DNA of 50,809 bases. Source: a virus. Shown piece by piece: positions 27,201 to 38,156 of the stretch. Within the stretch, counting starts at the first letter, position 1. Each line of letters starts with the position of its first letter. A program made the position numbers and the translations under genes. The stretch spans positions 1 through 50,809 of IMG/VR virus record IMGVR_UViG_3300017917_000139; one strand, 5' to 3'. The notes beneath the pieces are model-generated. The model was not told the origin of the DNA, did no database searches, and saw nothing but the letters and a program-made list of their open reading frames with translations.

Positions 27201-30200
27201 ATACGTATACAAAACCCACGTTAGCTCTGGTATTAACATCACTTAGTGGCGCACCTACTGCTAGGTATGTTGTGTGAGTAGTTTTGTTTTGTGACAAATC
27301 TACAACATAGCCAAAACTTTGTGTTTTTACATTAGCATTACCTGCATTAGGTTCTAATAAAAAGTTTTCGTTAAAGTTGCCTTTGCTGTCTCTTAAGAAC
27401 GTATTAACTACCCCAGTGTTGCCTTGGTATGGAGCTCCAGAAACAATGATCTGATTGTCTTCAGACATCTTGATGCTAGTACCAAACCCGTTAGCATTAC
27501 TAAAAGTATTATTAACAGTTCTTTCTAATTCTTGAGTAACTTTCCAAGGACGATTTTTCTCGTATACTTTCCATGTATTGTTTGGTGTAGCAACCGGTTG
27601 ACCTTGCACTAATGAAGTAGCAGCATCATCTTCAATCCAAATCTTTTCACCAACTTGCCAACCGTGTGGTGGGAAGTATTGGCGTGCATCTTCCATGTAT
27701 AGGAAGCGCAGACTGTCTAAAATAAACAATAACCCCGAACCTTCTAATGTAGTTAAGTCACCGAGGTCACCGGTATAACGAACCATTATTTCTTTGTTAG
27801 ATATAATTTTGTACACTTGATAAAAACCATCAAATGCTGCATCAAAACTTTTTACAACAAAGAGTTCGTCTTTGGATAATCTATGAGGATAACGAGTAGT
27901 AAAAGTGATATAATTATCTAAACTATTCTCTACTCTTAATACTTCATTTTCTGTTTCTGTTACACGGAATACATTCCAACGACGTTGAAAATCTTTAGCG
28001 CACCAAATTGTAAAGCCGCTACCTAGTTTATCTAAACCGCCGTCAGCTACAAGTTGTTGATAGTCATTTAAATCAAAAATAGTCATATCAACATCGTCTG
28101 GACTTACAAAGCCTGCGGTAGGAATATCATTGTCGTAGTTACTTGTGCTTGTACGAGTCAATGCAATATTGCCGTCAAACTCGCCTTCAAACTCTAATTT
28201 GTATAATTGGCTACTGTTAAATATAGAGATTCCATCACCGTCGTTATAACTAGCACCTTGAACAAACTGTGCAATAGCAGGATTAACTGAGAATGCGTTT
28301 TCGTCTAACGGAATTTCTACATACGGATTACTATGCAGTGCACCGTACTCACCTACTCGCATAGCCCACTCTTCGTAGAAACTAATGTCACTGTTTAAGT
28401 TGTTAAACACTGCTTTCAACATTTGATTAACGGCGTTAGCACTACCTTTTTGACGTATGTATCCTTTGTAGAATTCAATTTGTGTTGTGTCGGTTAGGCC
28501 AAGATCTGACAGATATTGTCTTGGTCTATAACCAATTAAACTGTGGCTTTGTTGAACTTGTCCTTTGTCTTTTAATACACCGTAGCTGTTATAGTAATCT
28601 GCAGCTTCAGACGCTAACATACTAAAGTTAGGTAGTAGGCCTCGTTTGATTTCGTTATTTTCTAAAATCTGCCAACGATCAAATTGGAAGTCAGTAGCCG
28701 CACTAATATTTTCTAATGCTGTGTAGTATTGATTTTTATACTCTACTAGATCACCTTTAAGATAATCTTTACCTTGATCCCAAGGATCTACTACACCGCT
28801 GTTGTATATGAATCCAGGTGCGTATAAACTACCATCCCATGCCGCAGTTTTTTGACCAATTAGTTTTAGTCGATATTGTCGACTACCTGATACCGGTTCG
28901 TAAATAACATCGTTGAATACTGTGTTGTTATCAAATACCAACACATGCTCATATTGCACTAGGTCAACTTCTGCATATCCGATTACTGTGGCCTCTTCTA
29001 ATAGAGTCAGTTTAAACTGATTAGCTGTTCTGAAAACGTCATAGTTGTTATTTTTAACTAATTTAAAATTAACGTCTAATACTTTACTACCAAATTGGCT
29101 ATCGTCAATACCATCTGTAATAGCATTTTGCGAAATAATTTCCAAGGTATTAATTATAGGACTTAAAACTAAAATGTTTCCTGCTTGCCATCCCTGTTGT
29201 GCCCAGTATAAGAATTCTTTAGCACTTAATACAAAGTTTTTAACTTGTCCTAGATTATCATCAATAGTTTGGAACTGTAGACCTAATCCAGTCAAGTATC
29301 TTTCGTAGCTAACTAGGAAATCCACTACCTGTTGTTGAGTGGCGAATTCATGTCCGTAAGGTACAGAGATTGTCACAGGTTGATAATCTTTGTAGATAGT
29401 AGCTCTACTGTTAAGCACTGTGATACTGTAAGCATTGTTATTGGCCTGGCTAGGTATAATTACAAAGAACGGGCTGTTCAAATCATAACCACGTACACTA
29501 TAACCAGAGGTAGTTTTTTCTACTATAACTGCACTGTATCTTAAAGTATTAATTGGTGTAGATTTGTATAAATGTACCTTGTAGTTTTCATTTGGGATAG
29601 CAATACTATCACTGAAACTGTTAGGGCTCACTTGTTCAGACAATACTTGTAAATATTTTTGATCTGTATACCCTGCTGTTTTATACGCCAACTTGACTTG
29701 ATAATTTTTTACCATGTCTATAATTTTAACAGACGGATTAATACCTTGGCTTGTGAGATAATCAGCTATCCAGTTGATATATCCCGAGCTTCTATAGATT
29801 TCGTTGTTAACTGTATTACCATTAAAGTTAACATCAAATTGTGTCAAGTGACGATTAGTTGATCTAGTTAAGAATTGGCCGATATCAGAATTGTAAGTGT
29901 AGTTATAAGCATCAGCAAATAATCCAAAATATCTTCCAGGTTTAGCCACAGCCAATGCCTGTTGAACAGCAAAAGGAAAATCACTGCTTAAACGCCAAGC
30001 GAACTCAACAGGGCCTTGTTCTCCAACTGCCCATGATCTATTGGCTTGATTTGATTTGTAACCTTTAGTTAATATTTGTGTTGGCGGTTTTAAGTTGCCG
30101 TTTTCGTCAACAGGTATAATATTAGATAGCCCTGGTCGTGCAAAAGATCTGTCAATACCTTGTCTACTACCTTGACGAATTCTACCCGCTTCTAAATCAT

Positions 30201-33200
30201 CCCATAGGTATTTGTTACCACCTGTATAAGGTGCTGGACCGTATTCATCTTCCCACCAACTTGGTTTTTCACTAAACCCTAGCATTTCCCATGGAGTTAA
30301 CTGTGGGCGTATAGTATCATAGAAATATTGATAACATGCACGCCAACTTCCTGGTAAGAATTCTTCGTCTATACGATCAACAAATGCGCTGTAGTTCCAT
30401 GTAAATGGATCGTTAGATTTAAATGTTGAATTTGTACTGAAATCTAATTTTGTACTGCCTACCCAGTTTAAGAAACTTCTGCTGATAATTTGATTCATTT
30501 CAGCAATACTATAATCGTTGTTTCTAAACTTTCCAGGTAAGATTGTGTAAATTTCTTCTAAGATATCTACATCCGGTCTTGTGATATTATTGTAGATACG
30601 TTTTTCTAATTCTAATAAGAAGTCATCGCGATAGTCGCCAAATGCAGGAGTAATACTACCATCATGGCCGCGAATAACATTTATAGGATCTCTATAAGTT
30701 TCATCCAGGAATAGTTCAGGCACAAACTTTGGCCACAAACCTAACTTAGTTGGAGTCTCTGGAATATAGTTACCGTCAGTGTTAGTATATTCAACAATAC
30801 TAATAATGTCGTCAACTTGAAGACCTGCCAGAGTCTCTCCTATAAATCTAACTGCTGGACGATCTTGCAAGAAAATGTAGTCTGTATTTTTTATTAATTG
30901 TTGACCGTTTAGGTACACCAATACCGCTTGATTGCTTAATTCTTGGTCATTGAATACGTTTGTAATTTCATAGTCGCTGTCTAACGGATTAAACACTGTG
31001 CGATTAATAGTATTCTTTAATGTACCGTATGGTACCATGTCACTGTAGTACCAAGGGAATGTTTGATTTTTAATTGCGTTAATGTTTGTTAAAATTAAAT
31101 CAACACTGCTTACTGGATCATTAGGGTCAATACCCTCAAGGGTAGTAGCCAGTCCTAAGAATTTATTTTTAAATTTATTGTATTCAAGAGAAGCGTATCT
31201 TACTGAGTCAATTAAGTTAGCATTATCATCTAACAAGAATAAACTGGCATAAGGCACAGGTGCACTATTTTGTAAAATGCTACCACCTTGTTGTTTAATT
31301 TCAATGTCTCGTAGATTACTGATAGCTAGAACATTGCCAATCACAGTTGTGCTGTTTTGAGCCTGTGCTAGCAAGTGGTTACGCATCTGTCCTAACGTAA
31401 CTGTTTCAATGTCTATATTTTGAGCATTTAATTCTAAATTAGTAGGTACTTGGAATAGACCAAAATCGCTTACAGTATCGCTGTAAACTAAAATATCAAT
31501 TTTATCATTTTCGGCTGGTACTTGTATAGTACGGAAATTTACTATCGCACCGCTAGGTGGCGCTGTAACAAATGTTATAACATTTCCTGCTATGCCAAAT
31601 TCACTAGGTGCTTGTAGCACACCGTCAAGACTTACAATAACACCGTTTATTGGAGAGTCTGCTAGTGTATATGATTTTGTAAGACCGTCGCCTGTGAATT
31701 CTTGTGTTTTTACTAAACGTACACTGTTGTCGATCAGCATCCACTGATCTGTTGTTTGATATACAAAGTTTTTATAAACTTTTAGATACGGTATACTCTG
31801 ACTAGCATTTGGTATTACATCTAATCTAAATAAACTAGCAACTCCGTTAGCTACGTAGCCAACAAGTTGATATTGTTTAGTATTTTCTACTACGGTTTTC
31901 CAAGTGTTGCGAGGTGCTAGAGTATCTCTATTAACTATCTTTCTTAGGAATCCAGATGATACTGGTAACGTCACTGGAGACAGAACATCTAAGTAGTCAA
32001 ACGTGTCTGTATTAAAGAACGTGTTAAACTCAAGCTCTCCTTGAGTTGATAAGTTACGATAACTTAATTGTATCTGTAATACTGGATCAACAACACCTGC
32101 TGACGATTCTAAATATCCAAATAACTTAGTACCAGCAAAACTTGTACGTTCGTATTCAGTAAAACTTTTACCAGTAATATCTGCTACGTCAAATAAAGGT
32201 GCTTGTTGTAATTGAGTTTTTTGTTGGCTTTTATTCCAATTAATACCATCATACCACCATTGGCTACCTTTGAACTGACCTTGTTTTACTACCACAGTGT
32301 CATAGGCTTCACTGACTCCGTCTTCGGCAACAACTAGGTTAATATGATAATCACCTGTTGGTTGTTGCAAGATTGAATCGTAACCATACTGCACAAGGTT
32401 TACAATATAAACTTTGTTTTTAACTAGTGGGTCTGCAGCACCAGCAAATAAAACTCGTAGACCATTGGTTAACGTTATACCAAATGCTTGACTAAAAGTT
32501 TTTCCTTGTAGTTCTGTAAATGGATCAATGGTATTAACATCTAAAATGTCAATAGCCTGTTTACCTATACGTCCTTCATTAATTAATAGCAAGTCTGATT
32601 CAAACTGTATGATTGGACGGCGGGCTCTCTGTGCTTGATTAAACACAGGAACTGTATTATTATATTCTGCTGTGGCTAAGATCACATCTCTATGGAACCA
32701 ACGATTGTTTCTAGACCAAGGATTTAGATCTTTGCTGGCTCTATTGATAGTGATGTATTCTGCATTGGCTGTGTTGTCGCCTATGCCTTCAGGATAGTTA
32801 AGTTCTACTTCTGCTCTGTATTCTTCTGGGGTTACTAAAAGATCTACCCATACTAAACGGATAGTATCTCCTACATTTTCCACATAGTATTGTTTGTTTT
32901 TGTAGCTAGCAGGAGTAACGTCTTCTGCAAATTCTATTTTTAATCCTGACGTGAATTCTACACCATTAGGACTAGTGTAATTTTGTTTACCTAAGATATC
33001 ATTTTCAACATCAATTTCCCAACTAGTGTAATTTACAATTTTTAGAGATTGATACATGCCTGCAGATACGCTGTCTTGTACCCACAAGGTATCCTGTAAA
33101 CTAGTCAATAAAGGTATTTGATAAAAGAAGCCGTCATAGTCTTTATAGAATTGTTTATTAGCATTCACTAGTCCAGATTTGACATATACTTTTTCATCTA

Positions 33201-34296
33201 TCTGTACATTTTGTATAGGAACTAATCTAACTAATTTCTCACTTACTCCTGGAACATTAATTAATCTAACCTGCCATACACCGTAACGGTTAGCTTCTGG
33301 CACTACATATCCTGCATCGTATCCAGGAATAGCAGCATTAGATACTGGGTCTAATACGGTAGGATTTATAAATGCTTCTTCACCCCAATTTTCAGTACCT
33401 GGTGGTATGATGAATATTAGATATTTTCCGTCTAGTGAACCTGTTATGCCAGCGTATCCAGGATACTTGGCTAAAAATTGACTGATAAATTTGTTTTGTA
33501 AATCAGCGTATGGTAACGGTGCCGCATAATCTACATTGTAGACATTGGGCATAGTTGTAAATCGTTCTTGTGCGTTGGCTTGAGGAACTCTGAATGTTAT
33601 GGTTCCTGAGTCAATACCATTATTTTCAACACCTTCTACATCTCTTGAGCTGATAGTTGGTGTTGCACTCACTACCCCGTCGGTTCCTAATTCACTTTGT
33701 ATCCAGAAAGGAAATCCTGGTTGGTTAACAATAAATTTATAAGTACCGCCTCTGGCTAAGGTAACACTATAATCTCTTTTGCCACCGGCAGTGAAAATAT
33801 ATTGATTGGTTGCGGAATCTCTTGTAACTATGTAAGTTTCCGTTAAATCAACTCCAGAGGTGTTAACTTGAACAGCGTCTGGCCCGTTAGGCAACCAATA
33901 GTACTGGCTAAAGTTAACTAATTTGTCGTAGCTGATCTGTGGATCAAAACTATAGTACTCGCTGTCAAATAGACGGCTATGATTGTTAATTTTACCGCCA
34001 TAGTATTTGATCTTGTTTAATAAATCAGGATAGCTACTAAAGAACGTTATCTCATTGGATTTGTTTGTTACAACTACACTAGGTTCAAGTTGATAGTTCT
34101 GACGTGGCCCTGTGGACTCAGTAACATAACTGTCACCAGTTTTAAAAGTAGGTGCAAATTTTCTGCCTATGTATCCGTATAGTTTAACTAGATTTGGTTC
34201 TTCTATTAACTGATCCATTGTTGCTGATAAAAACTTGGTGTTTGTATCAGATCTGAATATCGTTGGAAGAAAATTTATTGTCTTTTTAACAGCCAT
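21226..34296 (-). CDS. Giant 4356-residue virion protein at the gp7 position, with FG-GAP-like beta-propeller
   Basis: The order gp53-gp5-gp25-gp6-this gene matches T4, where gp7 (1032 residues) follows gp6. The N-terminus ([46 protein letters not shown]) fits the giant structural proteins of marine T4-like phages. From about residue 2260 to 3010, seven segments have FG-GAP character (for example [29 protein letters not shown] with [27 protein letters not shown]), suggesting a seven-bladed beta-propeller. An extra module ([30 protein letters not shown]; about 2549-2593) interrupts the fourth blade. At about 866-905 is a strand module with [15 protein letters not shown], and at about 3675-3737 a Gly-rich [14 protein letters not shown] repeat pair. 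No stop or frameshift was seen over 13 kb. It probably spans the outer baseplate and may bind host glycans or proteins. Confidence 0.85.
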   Translation of the reverse strand: MAVKKTINFLPTIFRSDTNTKFLSATMDQLIEEPNLVKLYGYIGRKFAPTFKTGDSYVTESTGPRQNYQLEPSVVVTNKSNEITFFSSYPDLLNKIKYYGGKINNHSRLFDSEYYSFDPQISYDKLVNFSQYYWLPNGPDAVQVNTSGVDLTETYIVTRDSATNQYIFTAGGKRDYSVTLARGGTYKFIVNQPGFPFWIQSELGTDGVVSATPTISSRDVEGVENNGIDSGTITFRVPQANAQERFTTMPNVYNVDYAAPLPYADLQNKFISQFLAKYPGYAGITGSLDGKYLIFIIPPGTENWGEEAFINPTVLDPVSNAAIPGYDAGYVVPEANRYGVWQVRLINVPGVSEKLVRLVPIQNVQIDEKVYVKSGLVNANKQFYKDYDGFFYQIPLLTSLQDTLWVQDSVSAGMYQSLKIVNYTSWEIDVENDILGKQNYTSPNGVEFTSGLKIEFAEDVTPASYKNKQYYVENVGDTIRLVWVDLLVTPEEYRAEVELNYPEGIGDNTANAEYITINRASKDLNPWSRNNRWFHRDVILATAEYNNTVPVFNQAQRARRPIIQFESDLLLINEGRIGKQAIDILDVNTIDPFTELQGKTFSQAFGITLTNGLRVLFAGAADPLVKNKVYIVNLVQYGYDSILQQPTGDYHINLVVAEDGVSEAYDTVVVKQGQFKGSQWWYDGINWNKSQQKTQLQQAPLFDVADITGKSFTEYERTSFAGTKLFGYLESSAGVVDPVLQIQLSYRNLSTQGELEFNTFFNTDTFDYLDVLSPVTLPVSSGFLRKIVNRDTLAPRNTWKTVVENTKQYQLVGYVANGVASLFRLDVIPNASQSIPYLKVYKNFVYQTTDQWMLIDNSVRLVKTQEFTGDGLTKSYTLADSPINGVIVSLDGVLQAPSEFGIAGNVITFVTAPPSGAIVNFRTIQVPAENDKIDILVYSDTVSDFGLFQVPTNLELNAQNIDIETVTLGQMRNHLLAQAQNSTTVIGNVLAISNLRDIEIKQQGGSILQNSAPVPYASLFLLDDNANLIDSVRYASLEYNKFKNKFLGLATTLEGIDPNDPVSSVDLILTNINAIKNQTFPWYYSDMVPYGTLKNTINRTVFNPLDSDYEITNVFNDQELSNQAVLVYLNGQQLIKNTDYIFLQDRPAVRFIGETLAGLQVDDIISIVEYTNTDGNYIPETPTKLGLWPKFVPELFLDETYRDPINVIRGHDGSITPAFGDYRDDFLLELEKRIYNNITRPDVDILEEIYTILPGKFRNNDYSIAEMNQIISRSFLNWVGSTKLDFSTNSTFKSNDPFTWNYSAFVDRIDEEFLPGSWRACYQYFYDTIRPQLTPWEMLGFSEKPSWWEDEYGPAPYTGGNKYLWDDLEAGRIRQGSRQGIDRSFARPGLSNIIPVDENGNLKPPTQILTKGYKSNQANRSWAVGEQGPVEFAWRLSSDFPFAVQQALAVAKPGRYFGLFADAYNYTYNSDIGQFLTRSTNRHLTQFDVNFNGNTVNNEIYRSSGYINWIADYLTSQGINPSVKIIDMVKNYQVKLAYKTAGYTDQKYLQVLSEQVSPNSFSDSIAIPNENYKVHLYKSTPINTLRYSAVIVEKTTSGYSVRGYDLNSPFFVIIPSQANNNAYSITVLNSRATIYKDYQPVTISVPYGHEFATQQQVVDFLVSYERYLTGLGLQFQTIDDNLGQVKNFVLSAKEFLYWAQQGWQAGNILVLSPIINTLEIISQNAITDGIDDSQFGSKVLDVNFKLVKNNNYDVFRTANQFKLTLLEEATVIGYAEVDLVQYEHVLVFDNNTVFNDVIYEPVSGSRQYRLKLIGQKTAAWDGSLYAPGFIYNSGVVDPWDQGKDYLKGDLVEYKNQYYTALENISAATDFQFDRWQILENNEIKRGLLPNFSMLASEAADYYNSYGVLKDKGQVQQSHSLIGYRPRQYLSDLGLTDTTQIEFYKGYIRQKGSANAVNQMLKAVFNNLNSDISFYEEWAMRVGEYGALHSNPYVEIPLDENAFSVNPAIAQFVQGASYNDGDGISIFNSSQLYKLEFEGEFDGNIALTRTSTSNYDNDIPTAGFVSPDDVDMTIFDLNDYQQLVADGGLDKLGSGFTIWCAKDFQRRWNVFRVTETENEVLRVENSLDNYITFTTRYPHRLSKDELFVVKSFDAAFDGFYQVYKIISNKEIMVRYTGDLGDLTTLEGSGLLFILDSLRFLYMEDARQYFPPHGWQVGEKIWIEDDAATSLVQGQPVATPNNTWKVYEKNRPWKVTQELERTVNNTFSNANGFGTSIKMSEDNQIIVSGAPYQGNTGVVNTFLRDSKGNFNENFLLEPNAGNANVKTQSFGYVVDLSQNKTTHTTYLAVGAPLSDVNTRANVGFVYVYKKGPSVSGFSPAQVLVGNVSLSEDQFGSSLAFNQTGDWLYVGGVGNNGKVSLYGLKRFVKEASGVVSMTSGANVLTVPFTRDPNVSSTDANSLLITTYDRTYIPVVDYTVSGQTVTFRSAFTANIDVSVSQGPYYTMLNNGVPLTHPLGNTNTRYGYALSSSFDGAQLAVGTPDDLVGVHTTAANLQPGKTYIINSPGTSNFVSVGAANNLVGTSFVATGATTGNGIAIAQNIGAGSVWVYDRIIEAFKADGSSDYETQSNIADVYRVTIEDVEVYDYRIVANSGGYTNTVRFLTPPPIGKVIFVETNQFNLLEQITGDDQYIQANAALGTSLTICSNNCAIYVGAPYYDAGTSYNTGAVYKFHNRGRLYGTNTGTVKNPTFTPGESIRLDNFEVVVTGTTLDSFVADINNAGILGVSAVNEDGYLRLNSDKTVAKNLLRMLSGTGNVYVDAGLEVFAQMQLITNPFHTPGEYFGTKVKLAANAYMLVIGSGRGTTKTFTTFDAHEDKLFPNSTAYVTVDGVIYVNTESWSSKSIVKARLLDKSSNLTAAPTTYDNQSTVFFDDVHGSGSVYIYELYDDPRDDVEHPGRYQYCQQLDTDKLDPGDQFGYALDIEGTYIIISAPGDDDAGENAGSVFVFNNPKMTRGWNLIHYQENQVDIDSVSRMYLYDSMSNTIVNNLQFIDPAKGKILGQAEQEITYKTEYDPALYNRASSVQAGMNQKVYWGEAQVGQVWWDLSTIRFIDYEQGSLTFRSINWGNIFPGSSVDIYEWVESSVLPSQYVENGGNGVPKHPDNSAYVENIFVDATSNIISTKYYFWVKGKTVVDKNNARRRIPISSVQDLIQNPKSQGIAYGAVIRNDAVILYNVSPYLSADNTVLHIDFQKSINTNIIHSEYELIQENNPKAILPVKIVNKMIDSLSGIDSAGNSVPDPQLSAAERYGISIRPRQSMFVDRLSAMAQLISFVNQVFVENPIADNFDLSALNDQEPLPSKKLGEYHESVPTNIELGYIDAETLDVGHVVLVESDATQNGLWVLYELTSNKTWNIRRIQSYKNSLYWNYIDWYASGYSTTTKPTYSVNSYVDALKLPYAVGDIIKVTNMGNGEWRLFLVGADRSFTSVGIQNGTIQLSDSLSNFGQREIGYGNQGFDTNRYDQSPNTEIRSIVTAIKDTIFINNLSGKSSDLFFTLINYLLTEQNYVDWLFKSSFVSVTHKLRTLSQFPSYVRDNQTYYQNYINEVKPYRSKVREYTIDYTGSDEFLGSITDFDLPAYYDTTLELFRSPSGEEIEKDEALWQTETYNQWYNNRALSLDSITISQSGANYATPPLVTITGGGGKGATAIATIDGNTGAVIGITVTNSGGGYTTTPTVIINGSASTPAEAVALMKNYYVRSFETHMKFDRVTYHSEVKEWAANTTYRAGDVIAYSRSDGDQLIRNAYSVKANITTGSTFVPTDYNLLTANVFATANDRIVGFYQPRIDMPVIETVTREITVAQTVNNSNVMYVTSLPGLRRNMTVSSSFANAASVIEVVSGVLLLSGNITANVGDQISQTHVSNTYINTGNVITSKWANVSLYANVEILANLSSLYGNITNAYRVGSYLTDYEFTLGNTVNIVNLTSNPGNMTVTSTSVYPVAVNVTAIQLDREQNQAQGNVLTATYHGLGQLVSSIDYPGVQVQGAEFAQNPGFGAPYGSVFDNIDYDSDGTPLLSESSLDTVIRSSYTDTLLGTRAEDIIVDGSGFVSTYSSHAPEELIPGRVFDSIDMQIYTKINGNTEVLGYRVFNNMLGDMVYSRVADAYSTTLTQALLPTDTVIHVADASVLSVPFPASNMPGVIFIGPERITYYELNADSNTLGKIRRGTHGTAILPIHGIGARVIDSGANQYITGANVRYANVLSSNITVTVNTANVGNTYTRTFAAGTILETSYANVWLNWTANVGADGTGLEGSTTTAALFLKAATAGNVQVATVSEMITTEDAVNTITTENGEILVEEDQA

Positions 34297-34327
34297 TTAT
34301 TGTACCATTCTCAAGTGTATATACTAT

Positions 34328-37300
34328 TTAACCCAACGCAAGTTGGTTGATTTGCGCGGCAGTGATAGCACTGATAATCTGGACATTGTCCACAGTAGCA
34401 GCACTAACAATTATTTCATTTACATCAGCATTAATCTGCATCAAGCTACCAAACGGGCTAGAACTGCTAGCAGGAACTATCAAAATACTAGCAATATTTG
34501 GTGCTAGAGTTTGGTGTAGATATGCACTTAGTTCGCTGAAGTAAAACGTTTCACCAAAGTCCCAGTTAGCCACTGCAAAGAAATTGTTTATTGCAGAGAT
34601 AACTGAAGTTTGTACATCATAATCACTGATCACTACGTTAGGATTTTTAATAACCTTAAATGTAGCCTGTAGATTAGGTTCTGCTTTGGCGCCAAAAATA
34701 GGTTTAAATTTTGCAGGATTATAAATTATAGTATCCGAAATACTCTTATAATTTTCTAATGTGCTATAACTTAAACTTAGTTCCTCATTTGTAGGAGCAA
34801 CTGGTTCAGTTAAACTGTTGCTAGTATCCTGTATCCAAGCTAGGTAATCAGTGGCATATTGTTTTGTTAAAACATATAAGTCAACTATGTTATTAGGGCT
34901 TGGGTCAATTCGACGATAGTTAGGACTATTGTGTCGATATTGGAAATACAAATCTTGTCGACCTATTTTAGCTACATAGTTATTAACTTTATGTAATGTG
35001 TATGTTGCTCCGCTTATTGCTAGTTGATAAAATTCATCAGTACTAGGGAAATAAAACAGTTGTCCATTAGAATATAAAGTAGCAGCTACTTGTGCTTCTA
35101 ATAAAGTATTGTATATACTCAATACTGTGTTGTTATCCACTGGCGTTTCTACAACGAAATTGTCGTATCCTGCTTCTCTACGGAAGTAAACATACTTGCT
35201 GTTAGTGTCTATTTCAGGAGCCACAATCAATTCAAAAAGTTCTGGATTGTCAGGAACCCCATCATTGTCGCTGTCTGGGAATGTTACTAAAATTTTACTG
35301 CTGTTTTGATAGCCATCTACTTCAACAACACTCTTATAAACGTACCAAGTGTAGTCCAGTGCCAGAGGATTACTGTTATCTGGATTTGGATTTGTTTTAA
35401 GTATTTTTATTTGATCATAGACTGTTTGACCTGTGACAGGGTCAAATATTTTTACAGCTTCGTCAAAGTAAAAATCAGTTTCCAACACGCTTTGGAACAC
35501 ATAGTTTAATCCTCTGTAGTAAACAGTATATGTTTGTCCAACTGTTTGAAAGCGAATTAGCCAACTTGAATCCAGTCTGGTTCCGCTGGTATTTCCAGCA
35601 TAGGTCAAGTCAAAAGTACCCGTTGGATCTAAGTCCGCAGGTAAAACGATTTTCCACTCACTGGCGTCAACGTCATAGCGTATACCAAAATCCTCATAGG
35701 CTTGAATATACCCTACGGTGTCTGTAATTAGGCTCTCAGAAAATTCGGTGTTAAACACTGCAAAAACTTTATCAGCTATAGCACCTTCTGGCACTACCTG
35801 ATTAACAACAACTGGCCCTGTACCGTCATCTAGGTTACCTTGTCCACTGTTTGTTCCGTCACCTACTAGCTGTTCAATAGCAGCGTAAATATGGTATTTG
35901 TCACCTGCTCTACTAGGTGTACCTGTTTGTATTGTATTACGAGAATCAAAGTAATTGCCTGCACCAGGACTGAATCTTATGATAGCACCTCTTATCATAT
36001 ATTTGAAGTTACTACCTACAGTGGAACCTATCTGTAGAATTTTTCCTGTGCTGTCGTAAAAATACCCTGTACTTCCGTTAGCAATAGTACTGCTTCTATG
36101 CCATCTGATATCAGTTACTGGAATCTGAGGATAATTAGCATAGTAATATTGCAGAGTTTCTTTTTTACTGGTCAGCGGATTTACTTGATTATAAATTACT
36201 CTGTAAATGTCATTGGTAGTATTATAATCAAAATTGAATGTGTCAGAGAATTCGTCTCTGTACATCATACCGTCTTGTGCAAAAATATTAGTACTAGAGT
36301 ATTTGCCAGTTACGTCGATAACATCTAAGTAACGACTGATACCTGAGCTAGTACGGTTTACCGCTTTAATTTTCAGAATATCATTAAACAATGTGTAAGG
36401 TAAGATATTATAATCTTCACCTGTGACCATACGATTCTGTGTGTAGAATTGTTGTGGTGCTTTTTGTCTGATATCTTCTATAGTGTCACGGCTAGTAGCA
36501 TTTGCCACAGTGTATTGTAAACTAGCACGAATTGTGATAGTTTCAATGCGGCCAGCACGGCTTACATAGTTAATAGGTACGATAACACCTTGCATTTCGC
36601 TAGGAGTAATCTTGTAATCTAGTCCGTTGCTCACACGATAGTACACACGGAAGTTACCCTGAGGAATGTCGCTGAATGCGCCATCACCGAAAACAATATC
36701 TACTTGGTCTCCAGCACGAGTTACCACTTGATAAATTTTACGATCACTGCTTTGGTTATAGATAACATTGGTACTGTTTACTGATGGTACCGCAGTCCAT
36801 AATTCGCTAGGATTACCATTGGCATCTAATTTATAAACCCATACATCGCTGTTGTTAATGTTATCCACAGTTAAACTATAAACACGATTAGGTAACGCTT
36901 CTGTAAACGCCACATCTGCAGATTTTAAACTACCTTGTTTAAAGTATAAGAAGAAACCAGTATTGGCACTACTGTTACCTAAGTTATCATTTTTATACAA
37001 AACATTAAAAGGCAGATTTGGGCGAGGTGCTACTTCATACACATAGCTTTCGCCTGAACTTGTAGGACTTACCATTTCAAAGGTAGTCTCAGTACCGCCA
37101 ACACTAGCACTAAACGAATAGGTAGGAACTACACTAGGTACCAAACGAATTTGGTATTCATCATTTACAATGCTGTTGATCAGCTGACTGTTACTAGGTT
37201 TACCTATTACTTGATTTGAAATCAAGCTGGCATTGAGCACTGCGGTAAATTGTTCTAGCCAATTGTCATTGCCTGCGTCTGCCCAAGAAATAACCAATCC

Positions 37301-37714
37301 GCCAAGGTTGATTCCGTTACTGTCAAAAATTGATTCTGTTGTACTAACGCTGTCAAATTTTAAGAACCCGCTAGCAGGAATATTACGTTTAGGATTGTAT
37401 GAAATCAGACGTGCTAGTTTTAATATACTGTCACGACGTTGTGCGGTGTCAATAAAGTTTTCACGTGCGTTTAAATCGCCGCGGAAGGCCAGTGATTGTC
37501 CTAAGAAAGCAATCAAGTCGATTAGTGCAACAAACTCACTAGAATCAATGTAGTCATTGAAATCTTCAGGATAGTATAATCGCAAATAATTGATCATACT
37601 AGCACGTAGAGTTTCAAAGTCATAGCTTTGGAAATCTGCGTTGCGGAAAGTTTGATATAATCTAGTCCAGTCTTCTGCGACTAATAAACTAGTCTGTCTT
37701 GTAGTAGTTGCCAT
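34328..37714 (-). CDS. 6: Baseplate wedge protein gp6
   Basis: 1128 residues. The N-terminal region (SYDFETLRASMINYLRLYYP, DYIDSSEFVALIDLIAFLG, GDLNARENFIDTAQRR) is the well conserved gp6 signature of T4-like phages. In T4 two gp6 copies per wedge form the dimer that joins wedges into the inner baseplate ring. The protein is considerably longer than T4 gp6 (660 residues); the extra length is in the middle and C-terminal parts. It contains VYYRVSNGLDYKITPSEM, typical of baseplate J-like proteins. It sits directly downstream of gp25, its assembly partner. AATAGGAAA precedes the ATG and an AATAAATA late-like box lies 21 bases upstream. Confidence 0.9.
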   Translation of the reverse strand: MATTTRQTSLLVAEDWTRLYQTFRNADFQSYDFETLRASMINYLRLYYPEDFNDYIDSSEFVALIDLIAFLGQSLAFRGDLNARENFIDTAQRRDSILKLARLISYNPKRNIPASGFLKFDSVSTTESIFDSNGINLGGLVISWADAGNDNWLEQFTAVLNASLISNQVIGKPSNSQLINSIVNDEYQIRLVPSVVPTYSFSASVGGTETTFEMVSPTSSGESYVYEVAPRPNLPFNVLYKNDNLGNSSANTGFFLYFKQGSLKSADVAFTEALPNRVYSLTVDNINNSDVWVYKLDANGNPSELWTAVPSVNSTNVIYNQSSDRKIYQVVTRAGDQVDIVFGDGAFSDIPQGNFRVYYRVSNGLDYKITPSEMQGVIVPINYVSRAGRIETITIRASLQYTVANATSRDTIEDIRQKAPQQFYTQNRMVTGEDYNILPYTLFNDILKIKAVNRTSSGISRYLDVIDVTGKYSSTNIFAQDGMMYRDEFSDTFNFDYNTTNDIYRVIYNQVNPLTSKKETLQYYYANYPQIPVTDIRWHRSSTIANGSTGYFYDSTGKILQIGSTVGSNFKYMIRGAIIRFSPGAGNYFDSRNTIQTGTPSRAGDKYHIYAAIEQLVGDGTNSGQGNLDDGTGPVVVNQVVPEGAIADKVFAVFNTEFSESLITDTVGYIQAYEDFGIRYDVDASEWKIVLPADLDPTGTFDLTYAGNTSGTRLDSSWLIRFQTVGQTYTVYYRGLNYVFQSVLETDFYFDEAVKIFDPVTGQTVYDQIKILKTNPNPDNSNPLALDYTWYVYKSVVEVDGYQNSSKILVTFPDSDNDGVPDNPELFELIVAPEIDTNSKYVYFRREAGYDNFVVETPVDNNTVLSIYNTLLEAQVAATLYSNGQLFYFPSTDEFYQLAISGATYTLHKVNNYVAKIGRQDLYFQYRHNSPNYRRIDPSPNNIVDLYVLTKQYATDYLAWIQDTSNSLTEPVAPTNEELSLSYSTLENYKSISDTIIYNPAKFKPIFGAKAEPNLQATFKVIKNPNVVISDYDVQTSVISAINNFFAVANWDFGETFYFSELSAYLHQTLAPNIASILIVPASSSSPFGSLMQINADVNEIIVSAATVDNVQIISAITAAQINQLALG

Positions 37715-37734
37715 ACTTATTTCCTATTATAATG

Positions 37735-37742
37735 TATTTATT
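37735..37742 (-). promoter_or_regulatory. Late-promoter-like box AATAAATA upstream of gp6
   Basis: Minus-strand AATAAATA differs from TATAAATA only in the first base. It lies in the 51-base gap between gp25 and gp6, 20 bases before the gp6 start, and the ribosome site follows it. A late start site here is plausible but unproven. Confidence 0.35.
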
Positions 37743-37765
37743 TTAGGAATAAACAGCGTATTTTA

Positions 37766-38143
37766 TTAGCTGGCAAAAAGTTTTTTAGCTTGGTTGTCAA
37801 ACTGTAGACTCATGGTAGAGCTTTCGTTTGTTTGTAGATAGCGTAATTCCACTAGGATTTGAAGGCCGTTTTGATATTCTGTTACTATGATATTATCAAA
37901 ACTCACTCGAGGATCGTACTTGGCCACTGTCTTTACATCTTCTGTTATAACACTTTTAAGTTCTTCAGTTAAAGGCTCATGCAGTACGTTCCAGATAATA
38001 GTGCCAAAGTTAGGATTCATTAACTTTTCTCCCTTGCGGATATTGAAATGATTAATGATATCCTGTTTAATAAGTTGCATGTCTGTGAGACGAAACTTCT
38101 TATTAGGAACTAATGTACTAAAACCTTTGTAAAATGTAGCCAT
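37766..38143 (-). CDS. 25: Baseplate wedge protein gp25 (GPW/gp25 family)
   Basis: 125 residues, close to T4 gp25 (132). The family core is clear: FRLTDMQLIKQDIINHFNI, the loop GEKLMNPNFGT, then IIWNVLHEPLTEEL and the C-terminal strand LQILVELRYLQTNESST. In T4, gp25 binds gp6 in the wedge core and is thought to help start sheath assembly; it is the most conserved wedge protein, shared with type VI secretion (TssE). The gene lies between gp5 and gp6, as in T4. AGGATAAAT before the ATG may act as ribosome site and also looks like a late-promoter box. Confidence 0.93.
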   Translation of the reverse strand: MATFYKGFSTLVPNKKFRLTDMQLIKQDIINHFNIRKGEKLMNPNFGTIIWNVLHEPLTEELKSVITEDVKTVAKYDPRVSFDNIIVTEYQNGLQILVELRYLQTNESSTMSLQFDNQAKKLFAS

Positions 38144-38156
38144 AAAAATATTTATC

